NCBI RefSeq assembly: GCF_035938995.1
Contig: NZ_DASZGI010000070.1
Location: 13,286 to 77,285 of the forward strand
DNA length: 64,000 bases
Direction of reading: 5' to 3'
From: DASZGI01 sp035938995
GTDB taxonomy: Bacteria > Actinomycetota > Actinomycetes > Streptomycetales > Catenulisporaceae
In this document: positions 1 to 15,000 of the stretch, in pieces
Layout: every line of letters begins with the position of its first letter
Position numbering within the stretch: position 1 is the first letter of the stretch
Notes under the pieces: generated by a model
What the model was told of the DNA's origin: nothing
The model's input: only the letters and a program-made list of their open reading frames with translations
Database searches by the model: none
Position numbers and translations under genes: made by a program

Positions 1-1
1 C

Positions 2-3000
2 GACAGGCTGCGGAACGCGATCGCGGACAGCGTGGAGCGAAATTGGGACGTACGCTACCGAACTCGTGCGGCTCCAGGTCAAACTCGAGACGAGGCGGTC
101 GCCCTCATCCGTGACCCGTCCAGGTGGACGGTCACCGACTCCAGGATCGTCCCGCAAGCCGTCAGCGACTTCCTGCGCGTCAACGTGGGCGTTATCGGGC
201 CGCTGGGCCATCCCGAGGCGGTCGGCGATGCGGGCCGCGACCGTCTCAACGACGCGAACAGAAACGCGTTCGTCCTGGTGGAGACGGTCGGCAGGTATGT
301 CGCCGCGCACCCGCTCCCCGACGATCCCAACCAGCCGGCCCGACCCGAGCTGCAACCGCCGCGCCCGCGGGACGCCCAGAACGCGTGGATCGCGCCGCTC
401 ACGCAAAACGAGTATCAGCGGCTCCAGCAGGTGTCCGCGCGCGTGGGCCTGTCGGCGGACGGCTTTCGAGACGCCGAGGCGGCGCGTGTCAGGGCCGTAT
501 TCGAGGGGGTATCTCGCAACGCCGCCGCCCGACGACCGGATCCGATCGAATACAACCGCGTTGTCGAGGAACTCAGGCAGAACTTCAGGAACGCGGTACT
601 CCACCCGGAGGAGGTGGCTCGGCGCGCTGAGCTCAATCGCCTCATTCGCCGGGAACAGGTGCGCGACGCCCTCGCGTACACGCAAGCCGACATCAACCCG
701 CGAACGACCGAGCGGCGGGACGCGATCCTCGCGGCGCTCGGCCCGCAGGCTGACGCGCCCACCCGCGCAAGGGTGGACACGGTAGCACGTGAAATGGCAG
801 AGGCCGAATTCTTCCCCGCCGCCGCACGGCATTACGACCGCATGGGCGCTGATCCTCAGCGGCAGTACGCGGTCGAAACGTTCGTGGAAGGGCTGCGTCA
901 CATCGAGACCGCGGGAGAGCCGCACGAACTGGCGGCCGAGGTGGAAGGGGCGCTCGCCGGCCCGGCGGTCGTCGCCCTCTTCCACGAGGTCGCCACCGCC
1001 CGCATCCGCTTTGACGAGGCCCAATTCAACCGGCGGGTCGTCGAGCTGGCCCTGCAAGACGGCCAACGGGCCTTCGCACGCAGGGAGCAGGAAATTCTCG
1101 ACCCGCACCGACGCGAGGCCTTGGCCATCGCCGAGTGGCACCTCCGACAGGGCAACGCGATCGAGGATCTGTGGACCGAGCGGCCGGCGCGCTACATGCC
1201 GCCGGGTTTCGGCGAGCTGCGACCCGATGGCGAGCGGCACTTCGCGTTGGGGCGCACCGGCCAGTTCGTGCGGCTCGGCGAGGTCGAGGTGCACCAGCAC
1301 GACCGCCTCGCGCAGTTGCTCGCCCAGTCCGCCGTGATCGGGCTGAGAGACGGCCTCGTGAACCCTGACGCCATCCCCGCGCAGCACCAGACCCGATACG
1401 AGGATCTGCGCCTTCGGATCGGCGGCTTCATCGACCACTACGGCGAATCCGTTTTCGCGCAGCGGCTGCTCGAGGACGGTCTGGAGTTCGAAGACCGGGC
1501 GGGCGGCGATCGCGTCGTGGTGCGTTTCCGGCTGGAACCCGACCCCGACAGCGCGCACGAGACCAACCCGAACCTCGTCGAAGCACAGCTCGGCGTCAAG
1601 TCCGGCGTCGTGTGGCACACCCCGGTCGAATCGGACACCGAGCGGACATCCGGTAACGGCCGTACGGTGGAGAGCGACAACACGCTCGGTGTTTCCGGCA
1701 GCATGGGCGGTTCGTTCGGCGAGATTCCCGCCGACGAGCCGAACCTGGTCTTCTCCGTCTCGGGCGCCCCGTCGGCGAGCGCGTCGGCCTCCGAGTCACA
1801 CAGCTTCAGTACAGCCGCGGTGTCCGCCACCAAGCGGCTCTTCGCCGACAGCAGCGGGCTGACCGCATTCTTCGACTTCCCACGCGCCACTCTGCAGGTC
1901 GACGTCGAACGACGCTTCCAACCACGCCACGAAAGCTTCCCGCTGACCGCCCGTTTCGGGTTTCCCGAGGATCTGTCGCCGATCAAACCGGCCGACGCCG
2001 GGCCAGGGGTGGTGTTCGAGAAGCGCGAGGATCCCGCAGAGCGGTTCGGTATGTCGCAAGCCGACCTGGCGGCACTCGAGACCGAGCCGGCCGGCGGTGC
2101 GCTGCACCAGGCCGCCGCCCGCGTCGCCGCGGTGCCGCACCACTTCTTCTTCCTCGGCGAGTCCGTCGCGGGGCTGGGTCCGGTCCGCAGGCAGGTCCTC
2201 GCTCTGCTCGGTCCGGAGGCGAAGCGCGAGCTGATCGAAGGCGTGCAGTTCAACCTGGGCGAACGCGCGGTCCTACGCGTGCTCGTCGACAACATGAACG
2301 ACGCCGGTTACACCTCCCCGGAGTTCTTCACCGCCGACGGCCGCGAGCGGGTGCGGATGACGTCGCAGCTGGACATGCGCAGCGCCGTCTTCCTGAATGA
2401 GAGCGACGTCAACATCAAGGAGGAGGCCCAGCGCTTCGTCAGCTTCTCCCTGGGCGACACGGAGGGCGATTCCTTCGGGGCGACGTTCGGCCTCAACGGC
2501 GGCCACACCTTCGGAGACTTGAGCGCACCCGCGGGGGGCAACGACAACCTGTCAGCGAGCGGGAACGCTTCGGCCCGGATGTCATCGAGCCGCTCGACGA
2601 ACGCGAACATCGGGTCCGGGCACATCGTCGGTTTGGTCTACGAGGGCCCGACCGCCCTGTACAGGGTCACGTTCGGGATGAAGGTGCGGCTCGAGCAGAC
2701 CGGCCAGGAGAGCCGTCCGGTCGCGGGCGACATCACCGTGTTGCTGCGGGTACCGCTGTACCAGCGGGCGCGGTTCGAGGCGATGCTCGCGGACCAGGCC
2801 TCGCCCGCGCCACGGGGCCACGCGTCCTACCCGAGGGACGTCGAGCCCATCGGCCACCTTCCCCAAGCGCGGCAGGACGAGCTGCTACGGCTGCAGGCCG
2901 AGGAGCACTTTCCCCCCGTGTCGATGGCTGCCGGCAAGGGTGTCGGGTTCAGCGCGATCAGCCATATCGGCGGCGGCGAGAAGGTGCTGCCGGAGATGGT

Positions 3001-6000
3001 GGACATGGCCAAGCAGGTCGGCGCGAACCTGGCCTACTCGCGTCCCTGGGATGCGGAGCAGGCCGACTACATGGCCACGCAGCTGGCGTCTCGGCTCCCC
3101 CGGGGCGGCCTGATGAACTGGGGCAGCGCGCTGTTCCAGGACGGCGGCGTGCGCATGGAGGTCACGCGTCCGGCCTGGGAGGGCCGCGAGGTGCTCACCT
3201 TCACCGTCAAAGGCCGGCTGTTGGGCTCCGCCCAGGCGGAGGCGGAGGCGGCGGCGAGGGCGGCTGCCCGGCCGCAGGACCCGCCGCCCCCGCCGCCCCT
3301 GCCGGAGCCGATCGACAAGGGGCGGCTCAGCAGCGCGAAACTGGAGATCATGCCGTCGGCGTTCGCCGGCAACAGCGGTTCGGACACCGTCGACCGCGGA
3401 TGGACATGGTCCGGCCAGGCCACGGGCACCTTCGGCCTGGGTGCGGGGAACCCACTGCGCTCACTCGGGATCACGGGCGGCGCCTCGGGCTCCTACGACA
3501 AGGCCGACACGCTCAACGTCGGCGCCTCGGCGTTCATGCTTTCGGCGGACCTGTACCACGGCCCGGTGTGGTTCTTCGACCACCTCGCCGAGTTCCAGCT
3601 GACTCTCACTTCGCGCCACGAGCCCGGGTACAACCCCACCGACTTGGTCAGGACACTGCCCGGCCTCGCCATGGGCCGCAGCGGGAGGGGGACATTCCCC
3701 TTCACCGAGCAGACCACGAGGCCGCTCGAGCGCACGGTGGGGGATGCCCGGGTCCGCTTCGTGATCGCGGAGCAGCTCGCACCGCGGCAGCCGGTCGATC
3801 CCGACGTCGCGAGGCGTGTCGGCACTCCGCGCGTGATCGCCACCGAAGCGGACAACCCTCCCCGGTTCGCGGGGGCGCGGCCGCGGAGGCTGTCGTTGCC
3901 ACTGCCGGTGAGCGCGCGCGCGCGGCGTTCGGCGCAGCCGCCGTCGGAGCAGCACCTGGTGCGTCCGCTCCGGGTCCAGCCCCACCTGCGCGGCACGGGC
4001 CATGTCCCGCTGAACCGGAGCGACCAGGTGACCGACGTGCTCGGCGGCGGCAGGTTGGCCGACCACATCGTCGGCGCGCTGCACCGGACCGGTGTGACGG
4101 TGGAGACCTACCGGGAAGAGCCGTGGATGATGACCAGCGCGGAGACGCTCGCGGCGTCGCAGGTGCGCGGTCCGAGCGAAATCCAGCGGGTATTCCACAT
4201 CGGCGGGAAGATCGCCACCCGGAAGGTGATCGTCACCCTGACGGGTTTCCCGCACAACGTCGAGCCGACCGGCCAGCGTGCGTCGATCTTCCGGATGGAC
4301 GTGGGCGAGGGCAACAACTCGGTGGCCTCGACCACCACGCACTCCACCGCTTACCAGATGCGGGGTTCGGCGAGCCTCAACTTCCTGGACCACCAGGACG
4401 CCCACGGCGCGCAGACGACCACACTGACGCCGTCGGGTTCGATGAACTTCTGGAACGAGTCGGCCAGCAAGACCATCAGCTACACCCCGACCACCGGGCG
4501 GCTGATCCAGGGCACCCAGCATTCCGTGGAATACAAAGGCGACATGCTGTGGCAGGTCAAGGTGGTCGTGGTGCCGGTCAACCGGCTCTTCACCGGCCCG
4601 CCGATGGAGGCGCACGCCCTGGTCGACGTGCCCGGCGGCATCAGTTTCCTGCGGTTGGCCGAGCCGATTCCCGCCCCGCGCACGCTGGACGGCCTCGCCG
4701 CCGTCCCGCGCCCCGTGGACGCCCCGGCGTATTTCCCGGACAGGCTCGTCATCGGCGAACCCGTCGCGAACCAGGACGGACATGCGCTGGCATTCCGGAC
4801 GATACCCGCCACGCCGGGCAGCGGCGACCGTGTTCCCCTGGTCCCGGCGATCCCGCCGTCGGCCGCGTCCGAACGTTTCATGTCCCCCCACCAGGCCGGC
4901 CCGACCGCGTTCGAGGTGACCGGCGAGGGCAACCCGATCCACGACGCGGTGCGGGACCTGCTGGCAGCGCACGCCCCGGACCACCTCGAGGGTTATTGGA
5001 CGGTCCAGGAAGGCGCCGGTTCGACGTCGGCCGACGATGGTCTGGATCCGCCGCATGCCCGCGAACTGCCCTTCGAGCTGCGCAACCTGCTCAACACCGG
5101 CTCGCTCGTGTCCTTCGGGGACTCGCTGTGGGGGACGGGACTGGTGATGACCAGAACCATGCAGAAGCTGGGCGGCGCCGTCGTCGAGACGGCGCGCGTG
5201 TCGTTGGAGTTCGAGCGCCAGGGCCCGTACAAGCTGGTCCAGTACGTCGACAGCGCGAACGTGACCCGGTACTCGTTCCGGCTCAACGCCGAGACCGAAG
5301 CGCGCACGGTCCCCGAGGCGCACTCCGCCGGGATCGGCCTCAACCCGATCCTGCGGGACGCCCCCTCCTCCGGCGACCATGAACTGAACGTGCTTCAGTC
5401 CTGGAACGTGGGGGCGTCGGCGAACTTCTCCACCTCGACCGCCCGGGGTCATTCGGTGGCGAAGACCTTCGCGACCCGCGACACCCACTTCATCGCCGGC
5501 GCCGCCGGACGCTTCGACGGCCCGGTCGACGTCAAGGTCACTCTGACGACGACCACGACCGTCGTGGGCATGCGCACGGCCAACTCCGCCTGGCAGCGGG
5601 TGCCCCGCACGTTCACGACAGTGCACCCGAGCGTCCACGTGCCGATGCGTGAGCGGGTGATCATCCCCGCTCAGCTGATCGGGGACCACATGCGGGTGCC
5701 CGAGGACCCGCCGGCGCCGGTCGCCCCCGCCGGCGCGGCCGCGCCGCCGCGCTTCACGGCGGCGGTCACCGAGGTTCCGGTCGACTCGACCGCCGCCACG
5801 CTCGGGGCCACGCCGTTCCACCTCACCGCCGACGACCTGCTCGAGCACCACGCGTTCGTCACCGGATTCGACCATGCCAAGCTTCGCGTCGCGGACGGCG
5901 AGTTCCTCGGCCGCATCCTCGGCGGCCCTCCGCGGCCGGGCAGCCACGTCGACCCCGCCGACCCGCGGACCAACGTCTACAAGGCCGCCGTCGCCGCGCT

Positions 6001-9000
6001 TTTCGAGGAGGGCACCCGCGGCCGGGACGCGTTCCACTCCCTGTTCTCGTATCAGATGGCCACCCGGCAGCTGGAATTCCTGGTGACCGACACCGGGTTC
6101 ACCTCCCCCCTCCTGGTGCGCGAGGGCGGGGTGGCCGGGGACATCCACGGACGCGTGACGATGAAGTTCGAGCTGTTCAACCCGCGCGTCGTGGGCGAGT
6201 CGACCGGCTGGTTGGAAACCGTGGACTACACATTCCGCGAATTCAACAGCTTCGACTCCACCGGTTCCAGCCGGAGCGCGGCCGTGAACGGCGGCGTCGC
6301 GCTGAACGTGGTCAACCGGGACGCGGGCCAGCCCCCGAACTCGTTCGGGCATCAAACGCTCAACATCTCCGGCAGCGCCGCGCTGGGCCAGTCGGACGGC
6401 AGCAACGGCTTCGGCGTCCTCAAGACGATGCCCTGGCACCACCCCCAGAACCAGGGGGCCGCGCGGTTGCACGTGCGGCTGGACGTGAAGGTGACCGTTT
6501 CGGTGACCGCGCACACCGAGGGCCCGATCGACCGGCTCCCGATCGAGGTGCCCGGCGGCACGGTCGAGGTGGCGCACATGATGCGGGACGCCGTCGAGGT
6601 CGCCCTGTCGCCGGAAGCAACGCTTGAAAAGGGAATCGTCAATCCGCGCGGCATGACGATCCCGTCCGGTGTCTTCGCGGTCGCGCACAACGCACAACGC
6701 CACGGCGTCGAGGACAGCGTGATCGGCGACGTGACGGAAATGTACAACCTGCGCGGGGTGGATCCCGCACGTCACTTCGTCGTGTACGCGAACGTCATCC
6801 CAGGAACCCGCAGCGTCGTCGTGGGGGACCGGGTTTTGACTGCTCGTCAGTTCTACGACGAAGTCCTCGCCCACCGCGACTTGTCCAACCGCACCATCGT
6901 GCTCATCGCAGCCCACGGTGACTTTACGGATGATCCGGGTCGTCTGTCGGTGGCCGCGCAAATCGCCAGACTGAGCGGCCGCAACGTCTTGGCCACCGTC
7001 AGCCGTGTGGGATGGACCCGCGACGGCACGATCCGCGCGTTCTCGGGCGAGATGGGGCCCTTCGAGGGGAGATCCGCGTGGGGCCTGGTGACCCCGCGCC
7101 GGACCCGCACGTGGCACGGCAGCGTGCTCGATCAGGCACTCGCCCGGATCGACGCGCCTCGACGCGGGGCCCTCGCCGCGCCGCGACCGCCTTCTGACGT
7201 GGCGCGCCGACCCATGTACCCGCGGCGTGCCACCTTCTCCGATGTGTCGATTCCCAGCATTGCAGAGGCGTCGACTTCTGCTTCTACCCCGTCTCCGACC
7301 GCCCCGCACCGGCGTACTTCCCTCCCCCCGACGTCGGCGGTTTTCGAGCAGGCGAGGGAGTCCTTTTCGCCGCAGTCGTCGCGGGTCGGCTCGCCGGCCC
7401 CGTCGCGGCCCCCGTCGCCGCCGCCCGGTGAGCGGATTCCTTCGGCAGCACGGACGCCGGGCGAGACGCCGTCCGTCTCGCGGCCCATTTCACCGCTGCA
7501 CGAGTCGCCGCCGCTCGAGTACTCGCCCGAGCGGCCGTCCGAGTCGCCGTCCGGGTCGACGTCCGGGACGCCGTCCGAATCGCCCTTCCCGTCGCGGCGT
7601 GGTTCCCTCACGACGCCGGCGGTGCCTCTTGCCCAGGGGCGCATGCCCGAAGTCCCGGTGACCGGTGTGCGGTCGCGGCGTCAGTCCCTGATCGCGCCCA
7701 TGGCGCCGATTGCCGAGACGGCGGCGCGCCTTGCCGAGCAGCAGGGGGCGGAAGGCCGCGGCGAGGAGCCGGTCGGCGGGCAGGTTGCCGCGCGGGTCGA
7801 CTTCGCTGCTCTGGACGACGCTGCTGTCCGGGATGAGTTTTTCAGCGCGCAGGATGCCGCGATCGCGGCCACGGACGCTCTAAGCGAGGCTCAACGTGTG
7901 TTGAGCGAGGGGGGCGGCGCGGGAGGATCCCACGCCCCTGACCCCTTCCAAGCGGTCCTGGATGCGCAAGGAGTGTTGAGTGGCGCGCGGGCCAGGTTGG
8001 TGCAAGCAGAATCCGAGATGGTGCGGCGCGGCCTGCCGACCGATGTGACGGACGCCCGGGGGCCGGGTGGGATCCGGATCGAAGACCGTTCGCAGGGGCG
8101 GCCGACTGCGCCGAGCGACGTCCCGCCGCGACAGGACCCGTCGACGTCGGCGGTGTCATACGAGCAGCCGGCCAGGCGGCTTGGGCAAGTCGTGGGTCCG
8201 CGGGTGGCGCGGATTGAGGAGCGCCTGGCCGCTGAGCGAGAGGGGCAGCAGCGTTCGGCGTCCTCCCTGTCCGCGCCGCCGCAGACTCTGCCGACGGAGG
8301 CCCGGTCGCACGAGCACGCCGCCGTGCCGCCGGAGGGTGGGCTGCCCGGTGGGCCGGGCGAGCGGGCGATCCCGCACGTCGACTTCAATCCGGAGCTCGA
8401 CGCCAGGGAGGCGTTCCGGCAACACGTCGTGCCGACGGACCGGGGTTGGGCGGTGAGCGACCGCGGTGACGAGGCGGAGTGGGCAGGGCGGGTCTCCGTG
8501 CCGGACGGGTGGCGGGCGATCGGGGTTCACCTGGATCCGGAGACCGGCGGGGTGCTGGTGGACGGGCGGCGCCTGTCGCGGGATCAGAGTATTGAGTTGT
8601 TGCTGCCTGAGGCGCGGCGGGTGCAGGAGGCGGGCCAGTCGCTGGCGCTGGTGGCGTGCGGCGGCGATTGGCTGGCGGGGGAGCTGTCGGCGCGGCTTCC
8701 GGGGTTGCGGGTGGCGTCGTTCAACGACGTGGCGGTGCAGTTGCGGGACGGGCGGGTGGTCGCCGGGGATCTGACGGGGGCGGTGGGGTTGCCGCCCGTG
8801 GAGAATCGCTGGTGGTTGGCCGAGAGCCGGCTGGCGCCGCATGAGCCGGGGGTGCAGGTGTGGCGCGACGGAGAGATCCAGCCCGGGGTGTCGGGCCGGG
8901 TGCTGCGTGACGTGCTGGAGTCGCGGCCTGCCGATCCGGCGGCTCGGCCGGTGAGCGCGGAGGATGCGGCCAAGGCGTATGTCTGGAGCGACCCGAGCGG

Positions 9001-12000
9001 GAGCGGGCTTCCTCTCGATCGGCCTGCGGACACCGAGGCCGGACTTTCCGATCCGCAGAACGCCGAGCTGGCTCGGCTCCGCTACAGGGTGCTGTCAGAG
9101 GATCTGGCGGCAGAGACGGGGCCGGACTCGTTCTACCGAGCGGCGATCGCGGCGTACGCCGTCGCTCATGACCCCGCGAGGCAGAGCCTGGACGAGAGAA
9201 TCGCCGAGCTGCGGGAGGAAGTCGTCCAGGGCGTGATCAGAGGGTGGGACGCGCGCTACAGCACCCGTGCCGGAGGCCTGACTCTGGACGAGGCGGTCGC
9301 CCTGATCCGGGACCCGACCAGGTGGACGCGCGTGCACGAGCGGATCGTCCCGCACGCCTTCGCCGACCTTCTCGACCTCAATATGGGCGTCATCGGGGCT
9401 CGGGGCGTTGTCGAGCCGGTCGGCGACGCGGGCCGCCACCGGATTGGCGACGAGCACAGACGCCCGTTCGTCTTGGCGAAGGTCGCCGACGGGTACGTCG
9501 CCGCGCACCCTATCGGAGACCGTCCCGGCCAGCCGGCGGCCCCAAGGGAGCTGCAGCCGCCGCGCCAGCCGGGGAGTGCCTGGACCGATCAGCTCACGGA
9601 GAACGAGCGCGACCGGCTCCGGCAGGAGTATGGCGGCGTGCGCCTGGAGCCGGAAGACCATCAAGCGGCCGGCGCGGCGCGCCACAGGGCCATATACGAG
9701 TCGATGGACGGCAATGCCGCCGACCGAGCGCGACCGGCCGATCACGCCGCCACCGTCCAGGAGATCCAGCAGACCGTCAGGGACGCGGTGCTTTCCACGG
9801 ACGACACGTTTCAGGGCGCTGCGATGAACCGTCTCCTCCTCTGGGAACGGGTGCACGACGCCTTTGCGCACAGCGCAGCCACCATCAACGCGCGCGCGAC
9901 CAGGGGACGGGACGCGTTCCTGTCGGCGCTCGGCCCTGCGGCCGATCAGCCCACCCGGCAGCGGGTCGACGAGGTATCGCGTGCGATCGCGGACGCCGAG
10001 TACCTCCCCCAAGTCGAAGCGCACTACAACCAGTCGCAGACTCGGCCCGACGGTATCGCGGCGTTCGTGGAGATGGTTCGTGGTCGGGTGGAGCGGCTCG
10101 CGGATTCCGAGCGGGCAGCGTACCTGGAGGGGGTGCTGGGCTTCCGGGAGACCGTCCGCCGCTTCCACGAGATCTCGACGGCCCGTATTCGCTATGACGA
10201 GGCCCAATACAATCGTGAAGTCTTCGCGGATGCGAGAGACGAGGGCGATCTGGCCCACCAGCAAGCCCTCGAGGTGCCGCGACGCGAGGCCATGCGGATG
10301 GCCGAGGAGAACATCCGCCAGGACAATGCGCTCGCCGACGTGTGGAACGCGCGACCCGCGCGATACATGCCACCGGGTTTCGGCGAACACGGACCCGATG
10401 GAAGGCTGCGATATCCCCTGGGGCGCACCGGGCAGTTCGTGAGGCTCGGCGAGATCGGCGTGCGTGACCACGAGGGCGTCGCGCAGTTCCTCGCGCAGAA
10501 CGTCGGGACCGGGCTGCAAGACGGCCGGCGGGATGAACTGCACACGGCGATCATCGATTTCCTCGGGCACTACGGCGCACCCATCTTCGCGCAGCGGCTG
10601 CTCGAAGACGGTCTCGAGTTCCAGGTCGGCGCGGGCGATCGTCAGCGCGTGGTGCGTCTCCGGCTGTCACCCGACCCCGACCGGGCTCACGAGACCAACC
10701 CGAACCGGCTCGAATACGAACCGCTCGGCGTGACGGCCGGCGTGGTGTGGCACACCCCGGTCGAATCGGACAACGAGGAGACGGCCGGCAGCAGCCGTTC
10801 GGTGGAAAGCGACGCCACGGTGAGTCTTTCCGCCAATGTCGGCGGCTCGTTCGGCGCTCTTCCCGCGCACGATCCGAACCTGGTCTTCTCCTGGCAGTTC
10901 GCCGCGGCGGGGAACGCGTCGGCTTCCCTGACGCACAGCTACGGTCAAGCCGCGGTGTCCGCCACCAAACGGCTGTTCGAGGCCAGCGGCGCGCAGACCG
11001 TCTTCTTCGACTTCCCGCAGTCCACGCTGCACATCGACATCGTGCGGCCTGGCGGGCGAGACCGCCAGGAAGAAATCGTGGGCGCGGGAACCATGAAACT
11101 GACCTCCCGTTTCGGGTTCCCCGAGGATCTGGCGCCGGTCAAACCGGAGGGCGCCGGGCCCGGGGTGGTGTTCAGGCCGGAACCCGGAAGACCGCTGTTC
11201 GGCATGACCAATCTGGCGGCACTCGCCAACGAGGGTGCCGGCGGCCCGCTGCACCAGAAAGCCGACCGGGTCGCCGCGGTGCCGCACGACTTCTTCTTCA
11301 TCGCCGAGTCCGTCGCGGGGCTGCACGCGATCCGCGAGCGGGTGATCGGCCAGCTCGATGCGCAGGCGGATCGCAGGCTGGTCGAAGGCGTGCACTTCAA
11401 TCTCGGCGAACGCGCGGTCCTGCGCATGCTCCCCAACGAGATGACGAAGGTCGGTTGGGTCTCCCCGGAGATCCGCACCGCCGACGGCCGCACGGCGGCG
11501 CGCACGACCGTGCAGATGGACCTGCGCGACGCCGTCCCGCTGGTGGAGAGCCACGTCTCCATCAAGGAGGAGGCCCAGGTCTTCATCAGCTTCTCCGAAG
11601 GCGACACGGAGAACGATTCCTTCGGGCTGACCGGCGGCGGCACTTCCGGCCACACCTTCGGAAGCCTGGGCGCGCCCACGGGAGGCAACGACAACCTGTC
11701 GGAGAACGCAAGCTTTACGGGCCGGATGTCGTCGAGCCGCTCCACGAATTCGAACATCGGGTCCGGGCACATCGTCGGCCTGGTCCATGAAGACAGCGTC
11801 CTCTACCGGACCACGGTCCACACCCGGGTGCTGCTCGAGGTGACCGGCCGGCCGAGCCGCTGGGTCGAAGGCGACGCCACCGTGTTCCTGCGGGTGCCGG
11901 CGCACCAGCGGGCGCGGTTCGAGGCGGCGCTCACCGACCAGGCCTCGGACGCGCCGCGGGGCCATGAGTTCTACCCGAAGGACGGCCGGCAGCCCGACAC

Positions 12001-15000
12001 CATGCCCGAAGATCAGGTCCGTCATCCTCCCGAGACGATGGCCCTCGGCCGCGGCACCGGGTTCAGCGCGATCGACCATATGCCCGGCGGCGAGAAGGTG
12101 CTGCCGCGGCTGTTGGAGATGGCCGAGCAGGTCGGCGCGCACATGGCCTACTCGCGTCCCTGGGACGCGGAGCAGACCAACTACATCCGCACGCAGCTGG
12201 CGTCCCGCTTCACCCGGCAAGGGCTGATGAACTGGGGTAGCGCGCTGTTCCAGGACGGCGGCGTGCGCATGGAGGTCACGCGTCCCGCGCAGGACGGCGT
12301 CGAGGTCATCACCTTCACCGTCAAGGCCCGGCTGTTGGGCTCCGCCCAGGCAGAGGCGGCTGCCCGGCCGGACGACCCGCCGCCCCTGCCGGAGTCGATC
12401 GGCCGGGGGCGGCTCGACAACGCGAAACTGGAGATCATGCCGTCCGCGTTCGCCGGCACCAGCAGCTCGGACACCGTCGACCGCGGATGGACGGGGTCTG
12501 GCCAGGTCACGGGCTCCTTCGGCGTCAGCACGCGCCACCCCGACCGCACCACCAGCGAAACTGCCGGCGGCTCGTGGGCTCACGATACGGCCAACACGCT
12601 CGGCGTCGGCGGCTCCGGGTTCATGCTTACCGCGGACCTGCACAGCGGCGGGGCGTGGTACTTCGACTACCGCACCGTCCTCGAACTGGCGGCGACCTCG
12701 CGTCACGAACCCGGGTACAACCCGGGCGACCGGGCCAGAGCGTTGCCCGCGCTCGCGCGCGGCGCAGTGGCACGCAGGTCATACGCCGCGCAGACCACGC
12801 CGCCGACCATCGTGGGCAGGGTGGAGGATGCCCGGGTCCGTTTCGTGATCGCGGAGAAGCTGACACGGAAGCAGCCGGTCGATCCCGAACTCGCGAAGGT
12901 TGTCGGCATCCCGCGGGACCTGCCCGGCCCCGCCCAACGTGTCAGGTTCCCGGGCGTGCGGTCACGGAGTACGACGCTGCCGCTGCCGGTGACCGAGCGG
13001 CGGCCGGCGCTCTCGCCCGAGGTGCATGTGGCCCATCCGCCCGAGGTTCAGCCCCACCTGACCGGGGGCCACACCCCGCTGCACCAGGACGACCAGCTGA
13101 CCGAGGTGCTCGGCGGCGGGAAATTGGCCGACGTGATAGTCCGCGGGCTGCGCCGGTTCGACGTCGGGCCCGAGACGTACGGTCACGAGCCGTGGATGAT
13201 GACCAGTCAGGAGACGCTCGGGGCGTCTCAGGTGCGCGGTCCTTCTGAGATCCGGCGGACCTTCTACGTCGGCGGGCCGATCGCCGAAAAACGGGTGGAC
13301 GTCACGCTGGTCGGGTACCCGCACGACGCGCACCGAATAGGCACCGAGGAGGTGCCGGTCTTCCGGATGCACGTGGCCGAGGGCAACACCGGGGTGTCCT
13401 CGACCACCACCCGGTCCGTCGCGGGTCAGGGGCGGGGTTCGGCGAACCTGGGTCTGGTGTACCGGCAGGGCGATCACGGAACACTGTCGGGCACACCGTT
13501 GTCCGGGTCGGGTTCGGTGAACTTCCGGAACGAGGTGGCGAGCAGGACCGTCAGTTACACCCCGACCACCGGGCGGCTGGTCCAGGGCGACGACGCCTAT
13601 GTGGAGTACAAGGCCAACATGGTGTGGCGGGTCTCGGTGGTCGTGACCCCGGTGAACCGGCTCTACACCGGCCCGCCGATGGAAACGCACGCCCTGGTCG
13701 AAGTGCCCGGCGGCATCAGTTACCTGCGGCTGGCCGAGCCCGTGCCGTCCCCGCGCACGCTGGACGAGCTGCTCGCGTTCCCCCGCCCCGCGAACGCCCC
13801 GGAGTACGTCCCGGACCGGCTCGTCGTCGTCGGGACGTCCCGGATCGCAGACTTCGGCGCTCACGACCGTGTCTTCGAGACGATGCCGGCGACGCCGGGC
13901 AGTCTCGAGCGCGTTCCCGTGGTCCCGATGGTCCCGGCCGCGGCCGTGTCCGAACGGCTGATGGCCCCACGCCCGGAACATCTGATCGCATTCGACGTCA
14001 CCGGCGAGGGCAACCCGGTGCTCGACGCGATGCAGCGCCTGCTGCGAGACCACGCCCCGCACTTCCTCGAGGACTATTGGACCGTCCAGGAAGGTCTCGC
14101 ATCGAGCCGGACGCCCGACGGCGCTCTGCATCCGGACGCCATTCGCCGTGTGCCCACCAAGCTGGGCAACCTGATCAATCCCGGCTCGATGATGGCGCTG
14201 CGAGACTCGATATACGGGACGGGACTGGTGATCAGAGCCACCAGGCCGGACAGGGGCGGCGCCGGCACGAGAATCCTGGACGTGTTGATCCAGGGCGACC
14301 AGGTGGGCCCTTACCAACTGGTCCAGCACGTCGAGAGCGCGAACGTCACCCCCTACTCGTTCCGGCTCAACGCCTGGACCGACGCGCTCACGATCCCCCA
14401 GGCGCACTCCGAAGGGTACTCCGCCGGCCCGGCCCTGCGCTTCGCCCTGCCGGGCCTCCACCGGCTGCAGTCCGTCAACGTGGGGGGAGGGGCGAGCGCC
14501 GCCTCGTCGCTCGCTCCGGGTCATTCGCTGATGACGACCGACGCGACCCGCGACACCCACTTCCGGGCCGGAGGCGCCTCGCGCTTCATCGGTATGGACA
14601 ACATCAAGGTCTCCCTGATGGAGACCGTGATTCCCACACGCGCGGCAAACACCCTCGGGCTCGGCGTGCCCCGCATGCTCGCACGGCTGTGGCAGGGCGC
14701 CGACGACCCGCTACGGCCGAGCATCGACGTCCAGATGCTCAATCGGGTGATCATCCCCGACCAGCTGATGAGGGACCACATGTCGGCGCCGGAGGTCGAG
14801 CCGGGGACGGCGGCGGTCACCGAGGTGCCGGTCGGCTCGACGGCTGGCACGCTCCGGGCCACCACATTGGACGTCACCAGCCGCGACCTGCTTAGCCACG
14901 CCGTGTTCACCGTCGGCTTCGACCGTGCCAAGCTGCGCATTCTGCACGACGAGTTTCTCGCCCGCGTCTTCGGCGCCCCTGCGCGGGCGGGCAGCGGTGT

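Noticed and set aside
3461..7309. Long open frame on the minus strand (about 1,280 codons) inside the giant gene
   Set aside because: It is a mirror of the third-position GC bias of the giant gene. Its translation is Arg/Gly/Val/His-rich with no recognisable domain.
7480..7600. Possible short tandem DNA repeat or CRISPR-like array
   Set aside because: It is a Ser/Pro/Glu-rich coding linker in the giant protein. The periodicity is irregular and there are no spacers.
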